From assembly GCA_047967505.1 (NCBI GenBank), contig CM106540.1: a DNA stretch of 64,000 nucleotides; one strand, 5' to 3'. Shown in pieces: positions 11,986 through 22,473 of the stretch. Position 1 is the stretch's first letter, and every line of letters starts with the position of its first letter. The notes beneath the pieces are model-generated. The model ran no database searches. It saw nothing but the letters and a program-made list of their open reading frames with translations, and had not been told where the DNA came from. This DNA comes from Dipteris shenzhenensis. Its lineage: Eukaryota > Polypodiophyta > Polypodiopsida > Gleicheniales. The position numbers were made by a program, and so were the translations under genes.

Positions 11986-13205
11986 TTTTACACCTCCGCA
12001 TTACATCTTTGAATTTAAATGCAAATCTACTATAGGTGAATTTTCAAATTTAAAATATGTTTTCATTAGCACCATGGCTCTTTATAAATTAATCGACCTT
12101 GTGTCAATTTCTAGAATCATTTCATGTTCTCATTAGTACTATGCTTCACATACACTCCTACACATCACATCTTTGAAATGTAAATTGACCTTTGGTTGGG
12201 TTCAAGAATAGAAACATGTTCTCGTTAGCAGTATGACTTCATCCACAGTCCTAAACATCTCGTCTTTGAAATGAAAATTGACCTTGGGTTGATTTCATGG
12301 ATCAAAACATGTTTTCATTAGCACCATGGCTTCATGCACACTCGTATTCATAACATCTTTGAAATGCAAACTGACCTTGGTCAATTTCAAGAATCAAAAC
12401 ATGTTCTCATTAGCATCTTGGGTTGATTTCAAGAATCAAAACTATTCTCATACACATCGCATCTTTGAAATGCAAATCAACCTTGGGTCGATTTTAAGAA
12501 TCAAACATGTGTTCCTTAGTACAATGGCTTCATACACACTCGTATACATTGCATCTTTTGAATACAAATTAACCCTTGGGTTGATTTCAAGAGTCAAAAC
12601 ATGTTCTCATCAGCACCACAGCTTCATGCACAACCTTACACATTGCGTCTTTCAAATTGACCTTGGGTCAATTTCAAGAATCAAAACATGTTTGAAATGC
12701 AAACATCTCTTCTTTGAAATATAAATCAACCTTGGGTCGACGATTTCAAGGATCAAATATGTTTCCTTTATCACCATGTCTTCATGCACACTCCTACACA
12801 TTGCATCCTTGAAATGCAAGTTGACGTTGGGTCAACTTCAAGAATCAAAATGTATTCTTATTTAGTACCTTGGGCTACTAATATGTAAATCAACCTTGGG
12901 TTGATTTCAAGAATTAAACCACGTTTTCCTTAGCACAATGGCTTCATGCATACTCCTACACATCACATCTTTGAAATGCAAATTGACTTGGGGTTGACTT
13001 GAAGAATCAAAATATGTTCTCATTAGCACCGTGGCTTCATGCACCGTCCTACACATCACATCTTTGAAATGCAAATCAACCTTGGGTTGATTTTAAGGAT
13101 CAAAACATGTTCTCATTAGCACCACACATTACCTTGGGTAAATTTTATAGATCAAAGCATGTTCTCATTAGCATATTGTCATCTTTGAAGTGGGTATCGA
13201 CCTTG
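11986..13205. repeat. Minisatellite, ~93 bp unit, roughly a dozen diverged copies
   Basis: A unit built from ACACATCACATCTTTGAAAT, GCAAATTGACCTTGGGTTGA, TTTCAAGAATCAAAACATGT and TCTCATTAGCACCATGGCTT recurs head to tail. The CATCTTTGAAATG landmark falls at about 12,165, 12,250, 12,350, 12,460, 12,545, 12,640, 12,705, 12,795, 12,965 and 13,055. Spacing is near 90-100, with some truncated and longer steps. Copies differ by many substitutions and indels, so the array is old. The ORF of 132 codons inside it only reflects the repeat. Confidence 0.85.
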
Positions 13206-13960
13206 GGTTAATCTGAGGTTACTTGCCATATGGTCCTTTATGGACAGGCATGCTTTGTAGTGGGAGCTCCATGGTCTTGATGATGCTTGTCTTCAGATAC
13301 TTGGTTGTTTCAGTATGGAGAGGGGGAAGTTACTGAGTACTCCATTGCCTGTATTGGCTCCATACTTGAAACACAGCAGGTTTGACAATCACAGATCAGT
13401 TGAGCAGTAGGTTATGGTTGATATGGTAGCCATAGTACTTCATGCATCCATGACTGGGTTGAGACGGCTCTCACATGTTTGCCATTGGGGCTACACTTCC
13501 AGTTCTTACTTCCGTTGTAGTGGGAGTTAGTAGCATGATTATGGCAGTAGGGAAGTGGTTGTGGACATCAGTTCCTTATGCTTCCAGGAGCAACATGCAG
13601 GTGATGCAGGTTGGGTAGACCAGTAGAGGTCTATTGTAGGTTATGTGCTTATGGTCACAGGTGGTACAAAGACATTTTCTTTGTGTAGTGATATGGACTT
13701 AGCATAGGAGCACGTGGTGGTGAGAGTTCACTCTCCCAGTGAGATCTGGCATGAGATCTTGGTTGATAGGCATATACAGCTTGTCATTTTCTATCCTACA
13801 GACTTGATGTCTGCTAGCAGCTTATCCTCTATGCACTTTGCACATTGTAAAGTGCCAATGGGCATAGGATGACGATCTGGTCATCTTGTTTTTCAGCCTA
13901 TGGCTGATTGTATTATATGTGTACTGTACTCCCTTAAAGGCACACTCTCTTTAAGTGGGA
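13206..13960 (+). pseudogene. Heavily eroded copia RT/RNase H tail
   Basis: Nucleotide similarity to the copia element at 23,170-23,990 is clear in places. Around 13,315 TATGGAGAGGGGGAAG and GAGTACTCCATTGCCT parallel the later element. At the end CTCCCTTAAAGGCACA and TTTAAGTGGGAGGTTG match its 3' end. All frames are full of stops, and this copy is much older than its relative. Confidence 0.65.
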
Positions 13961-13963
13961 GGT

Positions 13964-14118
13964 TGTTGGGTAAAGGGCAGTGCGCCCACCCACTTGTACA
14001 GTGCCCATGTATACTCATATATATATGATAGAGGAATAAGCTAGAGTAGCTTTTGCTCCACCACTTTTGGTGTCTCCTTATCCCTTTGTGTGTGCTCTCC
14101 TCTCCCACAGGCACAACA
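13964..14118 (+). repeat. Copia LTR (same family as 23,994-24,178)
   Basis: It follows the purine tract TTTAAGTGGGAGG and begins TGTTGGGTAAAGG, against TGTGGGGGTTAAAGG in the 24 kb copy. It holds a TATA-like ATATATATATGATAG at about 14,015 and a CTCTCCTCTCC stretch, and ends near GGCACAACA. Short LTRs of about 150-190 bases characterise this copia family. Confidence 0.6.
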
Positions 14119-15115
14119 TTTGTTAAAGATCCCATTGTTGAAGGATTTATCCCATTATCGAATCAAGCTGAGGATTCAACCTCAAACATGTCGTGGATCA
14201 AGTACGAGATAACAGAACTTTTGAACATTATAAAAGAGAGGAAGATCAAACAGAAGTTGTAAGCGGAGAAGCTCTAAAGAAGTCATAAGTGGTGAAGGAG
14301 TTGAAAATCTCGTGTTCGATGGCGCATCACATGCAATAGGAGATTGGTGCCATGAGCATGTAGAAGGTGCCTGCAAGCTGTGCCTTGCAAACATGTGCAT
14401 GAAACTCTGGGCTTCTCTTGTATTCCCATAGGTCCCATAGGTGTAAACGATGCCTAGCTAGACATGCTACATGCCAGATCTACTGCCCTCTGTCTTCAAC
14501 CTTGGTATAGTATGTCACATGGTGAGGGCAACAATGCTAGGAGCCCCATAGCAAGTTGGAGTCTTCTTGTTACAACTAAAGACCTGCATACTACATTTTA
14601 AAGCTATAAGACTCTCTAGGAAGGCCATAATGCAGTGGTCTAGAATGGGAGCTAGTGGCAATGTGGTTGACTGGATGAAATCAAATAAGCATCATAGGCT
14701 GGAAAAGCCAACGAAAACAAGCAGCAAGGGCGCCAGACTTTCAAATCTTGTCTTTGCAATTTCAATGTTTTATGAGCTAGGTGCTGTGGAGTCAATTGTT
14801 TACAGTCAATTTGGAGATACGAGAGAACGATTAGTTGCTTAGATAAAGGTTTGGTTGGCAGGTAGTTGTTATGGAAGCATTTGCTCTAAATAGAGAGGCA
14901 GACACACTTCAAATATGTACATATCTATTGGTGGTTATTTCGTTTATATTGAGTGTGATATCAAAGTAGGTCTAGCAAGAAGTACATACCTTCACTTCAG
15001 AAGTTCTAAATCTAGTGAATAATATTTAATTTTCCAACAAACTTGGTGAAGATAAGGTTGCAGTTTTTGTATCAAAGATTCTTAGTGCACATGTTGAGCT
15101 AAAGCATGAGTGTGG
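14119..15115 (+). other. Unassigned region with short ORF
   Basis: A frame of 91 codons at 14,567-14,842 contains KPTKTSSKGARLSNLVFAIS and FYELGAVESIVYSQFGDTRE. I do not recognise the protein. It is followed by stops, and the downstream frame at 15,120 could belong to the same broken gene. No splice pattern could be settled. Confidence 0.3.
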
Positions 15116-15119
15116 AGAT

Positions 15120-15503
15120 ATGGAAGTACTTAGAGATGTAATGCCTTATAATGTTTTCAATAAATCATTTATTGCATGGGATAGAGATGAGACTTGTCCA
15201 ACACATATCGTCGGGAATACAAAGTGTAATTCTTTGGATTTCAATGTGGGAGATATTTTGCAAATGATACAGTTTGCAAATAAGAACATAGTGGAAGATC
15301 AAGTTTTGGGGTTTGAACACCAGGATCAGTGGTCATTTGTGAAGATGAGGATTGTGAAAGTTACTAGTTATGGTATGGATGATAACACAACATCATTGGA
15401 TGGTCCCTATTATGAGAAAGGAAACGATTTGAGATGGAGCATGCAATTTTTGAAGATTAAAAAGGGACATGTGATTTTCAATGACAAAGATAGAGTATAC
15501 TAA
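15120..15503 (+). pseudogene. Unrecognised 127-codon ORF, possibly a broken gene
   Basis: The frame opens at ATG and reads an acidic, non-repetitive peptide including MPYNVFNKSFIAWDRDETC, NSLDFNVGDILQMIQFANKN and MQFLKIKKGHVIFNDKDRVY. The same frame continues past the stop for about 50 residues (FKGLKEYAYKPSFVPSDVDD), which suggests that the stop is a mutation in a longer protein. There is similar upstream readthrough (KLGEDKVAVFVSKILSAHVE). The amino-acid composition looks like real protein. I know no family for it. An old transposon accessory ORF or a gene fragment are both possible. Confidence 0.35.
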
Positions 15504-16006
15504 AATTTCAAAGGACTTAAAGAATATGCCTACAAGCCAAGCTTTGTCCCTTCAGACGTGGATGATTTCAATGAACTCAAGTATAGAAGTGACATCTTAT
15601 CAGGAGCTAAAAGTATGACCAACGGATGTAGCCTTCTTGTATTGCAACAAAAAACTTTAGTTTGCAATCCAGACAAGATGGCCCATGAGAGACTTTAGGA
15701 GCCTTCATTAACAAGCACTCTAAATAGGACTTGATATTTAGAATAGAAATTACTTGAGAAGACCCAGCAAGCTCAATGTAGGTGAGATGTAGGCAAATGA
15801 ACAATGCTCTCCCGTTTCTTCAAACGGGGCTTGCTTCAGCCAGACACACTCTTCCTCTAACTTTGAGCTAGACAATCTCTTCTTCTAACTTTGCATATTC
15901 CTCAATAGACACACCCTATATATGGGCAACAATACCTAAGCACAAACAACATTTGCATCTTCACTTATTTGTTTTCACACCACCATAATTATCTGACCTT
16001 GCACGC
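15504..16006. other. Non-coding flank
   Basis: Apart from the readthrough of the preceding ORF to about 15,650, I see no gene or repeat that I can support. Confidence 0.4.
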
Positions 16007-16512
16007 TTACAATTTGACATGTCCACCACTTAGCAGGCTCCACAAGATGTCAGAGTTATCATGTTGCTCCTTAGGTTCTTTATGTCTCCCCAAGGATGCA
16101 TGCAAACAGGCTATATCACCATCACAGGGTGCATTGACAGTGTTAAGCAAGCATCCTCCTAAAAGAGGTTGCAAACTACCATCCCCTTTTGCAACCACCA
16201 TGTCAAGTAGGGCATGATAGATACACCAAGCTCTGCTCTATTCTTCCTAAACTCAGAAAGAAGCATTCTAAGTCGGATAACCTCAGCTTCTAGAGTAGCT
16301 TGACCTTGTAATCTTCGGACTAGTTGCTAATTTAAAATCCTTAGTTGATTTACCTGCTCCTCCAAATAGGCTGTGTGGGCTTTTTTCTTCTCTCTGTACT
16401 TTTTCATAGCCTCTCGATTTCCAATGGGCCGCTTCTTTCCAGTCGAAGGCGAAGGAGCATCCGTTGTCAAGCCTAGATTACAAGAGCTACCTGCTAGAGC
16501 CTTTCGAGGCAT
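16007..16512 (-). pseudogene. Group F bZIP (bZIP19/23-like zinc-sensor) pseudogene
   Basis: From an ATG at 16,512 the minus strand reads SPSTGKKRPIGNREAMKKY, REKKKAHTAYLEEQVNQL and RILN, then a stop. The frame goes on with QLVRRLQGQATLEAEVIRLR, the leucine zipper. The basic region has the bZIP N-x7-R signature (N-REAMKKY-R) and Leu nine residues later. Within the family the wording KKRP.GNREA..KYREKKKA is typical of group F, the Arabidopsis bZIP19/23 regulators of zinc deficiency. One frame away, at about 16,050-16,200, lies NAPCDGDIACLHASLG, which resembles the conserved Cys/His C-terminus of that group. The gene is therefore broken by one in-frame stop near 16,328 and a frameshift near 16,200. 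The upstream zinc-sensor region is not recognisable in one frame. No introns are visible in the stretch. Confidence 0.75.
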
Positions 16513-17240
16513 GGCTGAGATAGCCACTACCTCACCACTACATTACTCTCGTCTAGTATGTGCAATCCATAACAAAGATACAGCCCTGTCATTCAATTTT
16601 TGAACTTGGAGGAGTTGTCCAATCCGCGCTCGGTTGTTTCATCCATCTCCTCTCGCAGTGTCGCACGAGATTGAGGCTGAACCTCGTGCATTCACTGATG
16701 CCTTCTTTTGCTTTGAGATCTAGACATCGAGCTATTGGAGAAGACACCCTATAGCAATGACATACCACTCAGCTCTTTGTTGGACCTTTCCCGCAACCTT
16801 GAATTGTGGACATCCTCCAAAATGCCATCGTCATCTTGCTTAGGAGTTTCGATCGTGCAATCATAAAAAGTTCATTTTTGGGTCCCCGTTGGACCTCTGA
16901 ATTCGCAGATGAGCGAACGACTGTGCCAGAATCGGGAAAAACAGTGCAACGTGATCGATTTCCGAAGCAATGGGAGCGCAAACGAGCATGGGTGACACAT
17001 CAGGAACACAAATGGTGGTGCATGCAACAAAGCCGAGCGACAACGATGATGGCCAATGGGTTGCAAGCACGTGTGCGAGACACCAAGGTTTGACGACCTG
17101 TGCAGTGGCGGCGAGCCATTGAACAAAACGAAAGAAATTGTAATTAAAAAGACAAAAATTATTTTTCACTTCTTGAGCATCCTACGGCAGGCCCAAAAAG
17201 TGTCCCATGACCAAGATTGAACGAGTCAGCCAAGCGGGGA
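16513..17240. other. Intergenic between bZIP relic and P450
   Basis: The frames on both strands here (16,806-17,093 +; 16,861-17,169 -) overlap each other and show no family features. The minus-strand part next to the bZIP relic may be its eroded 5' end. Otherwise it is the 3' flank of the P450 gene. Confidence 0.4.
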
Positions 17241-17241
17241 T

Positions 17242-17247
17242 TTTATT
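17242..17247 (-). terminator. Polyadenylation signal AATAAA of P450 gene
   Basis: AATAAA on the minus strand lies about 240 bases beyond the P450 stop codon, in a reasonable place for a plant 3' UTR signal. Other weaker signals could be used. Confidence 0.4.
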
Positions 17248-17484
17248 TCTTGATATTAAAGGCATTTCAAGATCCACCTAACGGAGAAAGTGTGTACTTA
17301 GTGCCCCGCTCACTAACTCCAATAAAATCATAAGTGTTAGGCCTAAGTTATCAGCACTTGCCCAACTTCCACATACTCTATCACTATCTAGTTCTCAGTA
17401 CTTTAAAACCGCCCAACATCCACATAGTCTATCACCATCTCGTTATGTAACTTGACCCGGTCACTAACAGCATCCAATTGCTCC

Positions 17485-19201
17485 CTACTTCCTCTCCTCG
17501 ATTATGAGAGGAAAACCGTTCACAGGGGCAGGCATGGAGTCATACGATAGCTGCTCCGAGGGATCTACCGGAGTCCACTTGAATCTTCGCACAAGGTGGT
17601 GGACGAAGACAAGTATCACCATCCTCGCAAAATCACTTCCCGGACACATGTGAGGGCCTCCACCGAATGGTAGAAACGTGTATGGTCCGGGACCACTTCC
17701 AGAAAAACGAGACGGATCAAAAGTCTTTGGGTTGGGAAAGTGTTTTTCGTCCAAGTGGGAGTAGCAAAAACTCTGAAAGATCTGAAACAGAATGCAAGAT
17801 AAGGTAAGTAGTGACGAATTCGAACAGGCAATTGATAGAAGAAATGTCGAAACACTGGGGAAATTCAGAGAAGAAAGCCTTGGTCGAACTTCTTACGTGC
17901 CACCCACGAGGAATTCTGAAACCCTCGTATTCAAAATCCTTTAAAGCCACCTTGAACACGCCATAAACTGGAGATTGCATCCTGAAGATCTCCTGGATCA
18001 CGCTCCATGTGTACTTCATTTTTTGTAAATCTTCCCAGTTGAGCATCTCCCCTTGCTTTTTACACTCCGCTATTGCTGTTTGTTCTGCAAAAGATCCGTA
18101 GTTATACAAGGAAGCAAGGTTGAGCATATAAGCAGGCGTACCAGATCACACGTTACACACATACGAGCATAGTATCTGTGTGTACTGGAAGAAATGATGC
18201 TAGTATGCTGTACCTTTGAGAACCTCTTCATGGCAGCTCGGATTCTCTGATAAAAATTTGCAGGCGAGATAGATGGAAGAAGTATTGGTATCATGGCCAG
18301 CATATAAAAGATTCACGATGAGATCCACGATTTCTTTTTCAGTTAACGGCTTCCCATTTTCATCCTTGGCTGTGAGCAAAGTAGAGACCAGACCCTTGAG
18401 CTCCTCAGAATTCCCCGCCTCCGCCTCCTTCGGCGTGTGAAAGATCAATTCTCGTAGCAGCTTGTTTAAGCGAGCCCGTGCCACATGTGCTCGGAAATAG
18501 GGAGTCCATGGAAGATAGATATGTAATGAGATTACGCCCGGGATGAATTCATCGAAAAGTCTACGAAGCTGTTTCCTCTTCTCCTCATCTCGAATTACGC
18601 CCAGAAACAGAACGGATGCGATCTCGAAGGTGTGCGACTTCGCCAACTTGTAGAGAGACGCGATCCGATCACGGCCGTGCCACTCTCGATCGAAGTGTTG
18701 CTGCGTGAGCGTGTCGACGGTGGCCACGAACTTGCGCAAGGCCTCGGGGTAGAGGCAAACCATAGCCAGGCGGCGGAGGCGTTTATGGGGAGCGCCGGAG
18801 ACAGCAACGAGGGAGGTGTCGCCAAGGAGGGAGAGGGCGGATTTGGGCCAGGTTTGGCCGACGAGGGTGCCAACGTTGGAGTAAAGGAAGCGATTGGCGA
18901 GAGGTCCATTGAGGAAGACAGTGGGGGAGAGGAAGAGGGAAGTTCGGAAGATGTGGCCATATTTGGAGGCGCGAGCTGCAACAAATTGGTTTCCTTGATT
19001 GAGTTTTTGAGCACGAAGGAATGCTAGAGTTTCACCCACCAAAGGGAGGCCAGAGGTGCCAGGGGGAAGCGGGGCTTGTTTCTTCTTGTGAAGCTGCCTA
19101 GACACCAACACCACTCTCAAGAGAAAGAGAATAGCAACCCCCACGGCAACCACACTTGTGGCATATCTATTACCAAGTAGTCCCTCCATCACCACTCCCA
19201 T
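17485..19201 (-). CDS. CYP716: Cytochrome P450, CYP716 family, three exons
   Basis: Membrane-anchored haem monooxygenase. CYP716 enzymes oxidise triterpenes, and gymnosperm members act on terpenoids; the substrate here is unknown. Exons are 19201-18214, 18084-17897 and 17781-17485, giving 490 aa. Introns of 129 and 115 bases have GT..AG ends (AAAG/GTACAG, TTTTGCAG/AA; GCAC/GTAAGA, CTGTTTCAG/AT). The second acceptor was chosen over one nine bases later because it gives the family spacing from the exon 2 Trp to the His-Leu-Asp. Visible features are a hydrophobic anchor at about residues 15-34, the proline hinge APLPPG, oxygen-binding AGHDT (301-305), EIFR as the ExxR motif (361-364), FDPSRF, and the haem loop [13 protein letters not shown] with ligand Cys438. 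No stop or frameshift is present. An upstream ATG at 19,258 would add 19 residues, but 490 aa fits the family length. Close homologues would settle the subfamily. Confidence 0.9.
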
Positions 19202-19495
19202 TTCTCCTGCACAACTCCTAAGAAATGTTGTTCGTATGGCCCTTTTCAAAGCACCCACACCTGACGGCTTTCCTCTTTTAATTCCCTTTCAACACCATCC
19301 ACACAGAGGCCTTTCATCTTATCTCCTGTTTACGGTAGGCAGCCTGGAAGGAAGTTTTCATTTTCGAAGCCCTCGTTAAGCCATGTGTCATGATTATAGG
19401 CGTTGATCTTTTGTGAGCTCTACAAATTTAGGCCCTTGATTTTAGATTGATGTGAAGGACTAAAACACTCCTTAGTCATTCTTTCCCCAAATCTA

Positions 19496-19503
19496 TTATA
19501 TAA
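19496..19503 (-). promoter_or_regulatory. TATA-like box upstream of P450
   Basis: The minus strand reads CCTTATATAATAG about 295 bases before the chosen ATG. It is the only clear TATA-like element in the near upstream region. The sequence is nearly palindromic, so the direction is not certain. Confidence 0.35.
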
Positions 19504-19504
19504 G

Positions 19505-20835
19505 GAGGGAGATAATTGCATGTTTTCTTTCTTGCCATCACTTGATTGAGTACTTGTTGAACAAGCTCACTACCTTACCCAATAGTGAGGACTCGTCCAA
19601 TTTACAGTTAGAGGCATGACTGAAAGGTTGCCTACCGCAACCTAGTTATTTCCCTTTTAAACTCATCCACAAGGGGCGCTCTCATATTTTCTCCTCCCCA
19701 TTTTTCTTTTATGATCTATCCATTATATAATGTTAATATGAAGCTAATACCATCAATCCAAGGAGGACATTTCTTTACATTCTACATTCTTTCAATTCCT
19801 GCTTCAGCACATTTTTCTCCGATGGTGGAACCTCCCATGTGTCCACGTCCAAGTGTCCATCGAACCTTTCAATTCCTCCTTCAGCACATTTTTCTTTGAT
19901 GGTGGTCCCAACCAAGGAGAACTACACGCATTAACGACTTTGGCAAGACATTGAACATGCTATCCTTCTCTTTACTATCAACAAAGATTCCAACATTACA
20001 ATAACCTAGTTTTTTAATGGTGGTGGATAGAATCTTATCCATAATGTACTTGAGTGATTCTACATTTGAAATGGAAACTATGATATGCGAACAATAACAT
20101 ATCTAGGACCTTATGAAAGATTCTCTCAAATATTCCTAAAATATATTGGAGTTTGGAGAAGAAGTATTTTCTATATTTTGAGTATTAAAAAGTTACATAA
20201 TAATTTTTTATTTATATTTTTGAAACATTTCAAAGTTTCAAAAATACCTTTTTTCAAAATCTTGAAAGACATGTACTCTTAGATGGCATTGCACAACTTG
20301 TAGAGCATTCAACTTTCAAACCTGCAACAATGATAAATAAGAATAAATCTATATAAGTCTTTGAATATAAGAATCCAATAAAGATTTGCAACCTTTTAAG
20401 ATAAATTCCTTTTATTCTTTGCTCTGGGTACTTTCCCAAGATGAGTAGGAAGAACCCTTCTCTTCATATTTATTATGTATGGGGCTTAAGAGAAGAGATA
20501 AAAATTATAGATCAAGTCCAAAGCAATGAAAAATTCATAGCATGTAGATTTCTTGCGTACAAAGAAAAAAAGTCTATCCTTCTTGAGACTAGCACTTATT
20601 TTTTGTTCTATTTTAATAAAACACCTATGGGGGGGGGGTTTTATTTATCTCACATAAGGCACTACATAGATTGTAGACCATTCAAAATCAGTCTATGCAA
20701 ATCTAGGTGAAAGAATGCCTTATGCAAACTCCATATTATTTCTTAAGGATTCATGATAACAAGTTAATGTACATGATGGAGTTTAAATATTGTCGTTCGA
20801 GTTTCTCACCGTTGCTCCATACGTCTTCCACCTAA
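19505..20835. other. AT-rich intergenic sequence
   Basis: No gene recognised. A direct repeat holding TTCAGCACATTTTTCT is present near 19,795 and 19,872, 77 bases apart. An inverted repeat of 10 bases (TTTTTGAAAC / GTTTCAAAAA, loop of 8) lies at about 20,216-20,243. A G9 run occurs at about 20,630. Confidence 0.5.
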
Positions 20836-20839
20836 GCTT

Positions 20840-21480
20840 GTAATGGTCAAGACTCGCCGTGGCGTATGTAGTATGAGCATCGACAAGACATTTGGTACCT
20901 TCCACTTTCATCTTTGCCAATGTTTATGCTAAGCTCGTCCGTGCCTGTGAAGTTCCCCGAATTGTAGCAGAGGACACCTCATCTTTGGAATTGACGCATC
21001 GTTTTTGGAAGTTCGCCCTCTTGCAAAATCCTATTCTCATTGCCATGGGTAGCTTTGACACTGAGGAGCCTACATCTGATGACTCCATGGACACCAGCTC
21101 TAGCGAATTTTAGAAAGGTATCCCTTCTTTTCCCATTTGAATTTTCTCTGTCCCTTTGTTCTACGTATTCTGATTCCATCCCACTTTCGTACTTTTTCCT
21201 AAGCTTGTTGGCTGAGGAGATTAGACGGAAGTTTATGGACGACAACAAGTAGGATGCAGCCTTAAATGTGCAAAGGGGTAGATCACAGTTCAGGGGGAAG
21301 TCCCAAGAAAGAGGGAAGTCTTGTAGCAAATCCAGGGCACGGAACATTGAGTGTTACCACTGTGGCAAGAAGGGCCATATGAAAAAGGATTGCTAGAAGC
21401 TGAAAAGAGAGCAAAAGGATAAGAAAAAGAATGCAAATTGAGGTGCAAATCAGAAGGAAGAGAGTCCAAGCGAGGACAAA
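20840..21480 (+). pseudogene. Copia gag remnant with CCHC zinc knuckle
   Basis: The 3' end of gag is clear: LAEEIRRKFMDDNK, stop, DAALNVQRGRSQFRGKSQER, then the nucleic-acid-binding knuckle CYHCGKKGHMKKDC (CX2CX4HX4C) at 21,351-21,392. Stops follow the knuckle. The N-terminal part toward 20,840 is doubtful (VKTRRGVCSMS-like peptide near 20,850). No 5' LTR is found to the left, so the element is truncated at its 5' end. Confidence 0.75.
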
Positions 21481-21542
21481 GGAAAAGTGAAGATCGAGGA
21501 GATCAATGCAGTCACACATGATAGTGAAATGACGTTCTCTTC

Positions 21543-22458
21543 ATGTCTAGTTTATCTGCAGAGTTGCTTACCACTTCAGATGATGCATATTCCCAAGATT
21601 GGATTTTGGATTCTAGTGCTTCATTCCATGTTACTCCCCATACGGAATGGTTCTCCACTTATGATAGTGGAAAGACAGGTTGTGTGCATCTTGGAAATGA
21701 CTATGCATGTGACATAGTGGGAGTAGGTGACATAAAGTTTTCTTTTGCAAATGGGTCTACATTTATTTTGAAACATATGAGACATGTGCCTAAGTTGACC
21801 AAGAATCTTATTTCAGTGGGTCAGCTAGATGATGCTGGTTTTCACACCACTTTTGGCTTTCAGAGTTGGAAAATTCAGAAGGGCTCTATGCTTCTGCCCA
21901 GGGGTGCCAAGTGTGGGACTTTGTATCCCTTACATGTATCAGGGGTATTTGATCATGTTGTTGCAATAACCGAGCAGCCAAGCACTTATTTATGGCATTG
22001 TAGGTTGGGGCACATACGCAAGAATGGAATGAAACTCTTATGCCATTTGGGTTATGTACCGCATTTGAGTTTCTCTGATTTTGAATTTTGTGAGCACTGT
22101 CTCTATGGGAAGCAGACTAAATCAGCCCATAAAAGAAGGGGAAAGAAAGAGTTTGACAAGCTTGATTTGGTGCATTCAGACGTATGTGGTCCCATGCCTA
22201 CACAGTCATTAGGCGGGGCTGAATACTATGTGATATTCATTGATGATGCAACTAGGAAAGTGTGGGCTTATGCTATAACTCAGAAGAGTGATGTGTTCCA
22301 GGTATTTCAGAAATGGCTGGCCTTGGTTGAGAATCAGTCAGGTAGAACGCTTAAATGCCTACGGACTGTGACAATGGTGGAGAGTATCTCTGTCATGACT
22401 TTCAGCATTCCTTTGATACACATGGGATTAAGAGGGAGCTCACATCCCCTCGTACTCT
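21543..22458 (+). pseudogene. Copia protease and integrase, truncated
   Basis: An open frame of 305 codons covers the protease (WILDSSASFHVTPH) and then the integrase. The protease active site is normally D-S/T-G but reads D-S-S here, so it should be inactive. The GAG-pre-integrase region (YLWHCRLGHIRKNGMKLL) is followed by the zinc-binding C..C (CEHCLYGKQ) and the core beginning LVHSDVCGPMP. The core continues to about ALVENQSGRTLKCLRTV and then runs out of frame. The C-terminal half of the integrase is missing. The next recognisable sequence, only about 20 bases on, is the middle of the reverse transcriptase domain. The open frame suggests a moderately recent copy. Confidence 0.85.
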
Positions 22459-22473
22459 AGAGCAAAATCAGTA

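Noticed and set aside
12326-12724. 132-codon ORF
   Set aside because: Its sequence repeats with the minisatellite period and has no independent meaning.
11986-13205. CRISPR-like regular repeat
   Set aside because: The repeats are contiguous units of about 93 bases with no unique spacers, in plant nuclear DNA.
16806-17169. Overlapping ORFs of about 95-102 codons on both strands
   Set aside because: No family features, mutually overlapping, and located in the 3' flank of the P450.
17761-17772. Alternative P450 exon 3 acceptor nine bases downstream (ATCTTTCAG)
   Set aside because: It would remove three residues from a segment whose spacing is conserved in CYP716 proteins; the upstream acceptor keeps the spacing.
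18632-19027. 131-codon ORF opposite the P450
   Set aside because: It is a shadow of GC-rich P450 exon 1 and has no domain.
19202-19258. Upstream ATG that would add 19 residues to the P450
   Set aside because: The internal ATG at 19,201 places the membrane anchor at the N-terminus and gives the usual family length; the added segment is basic and atypical.
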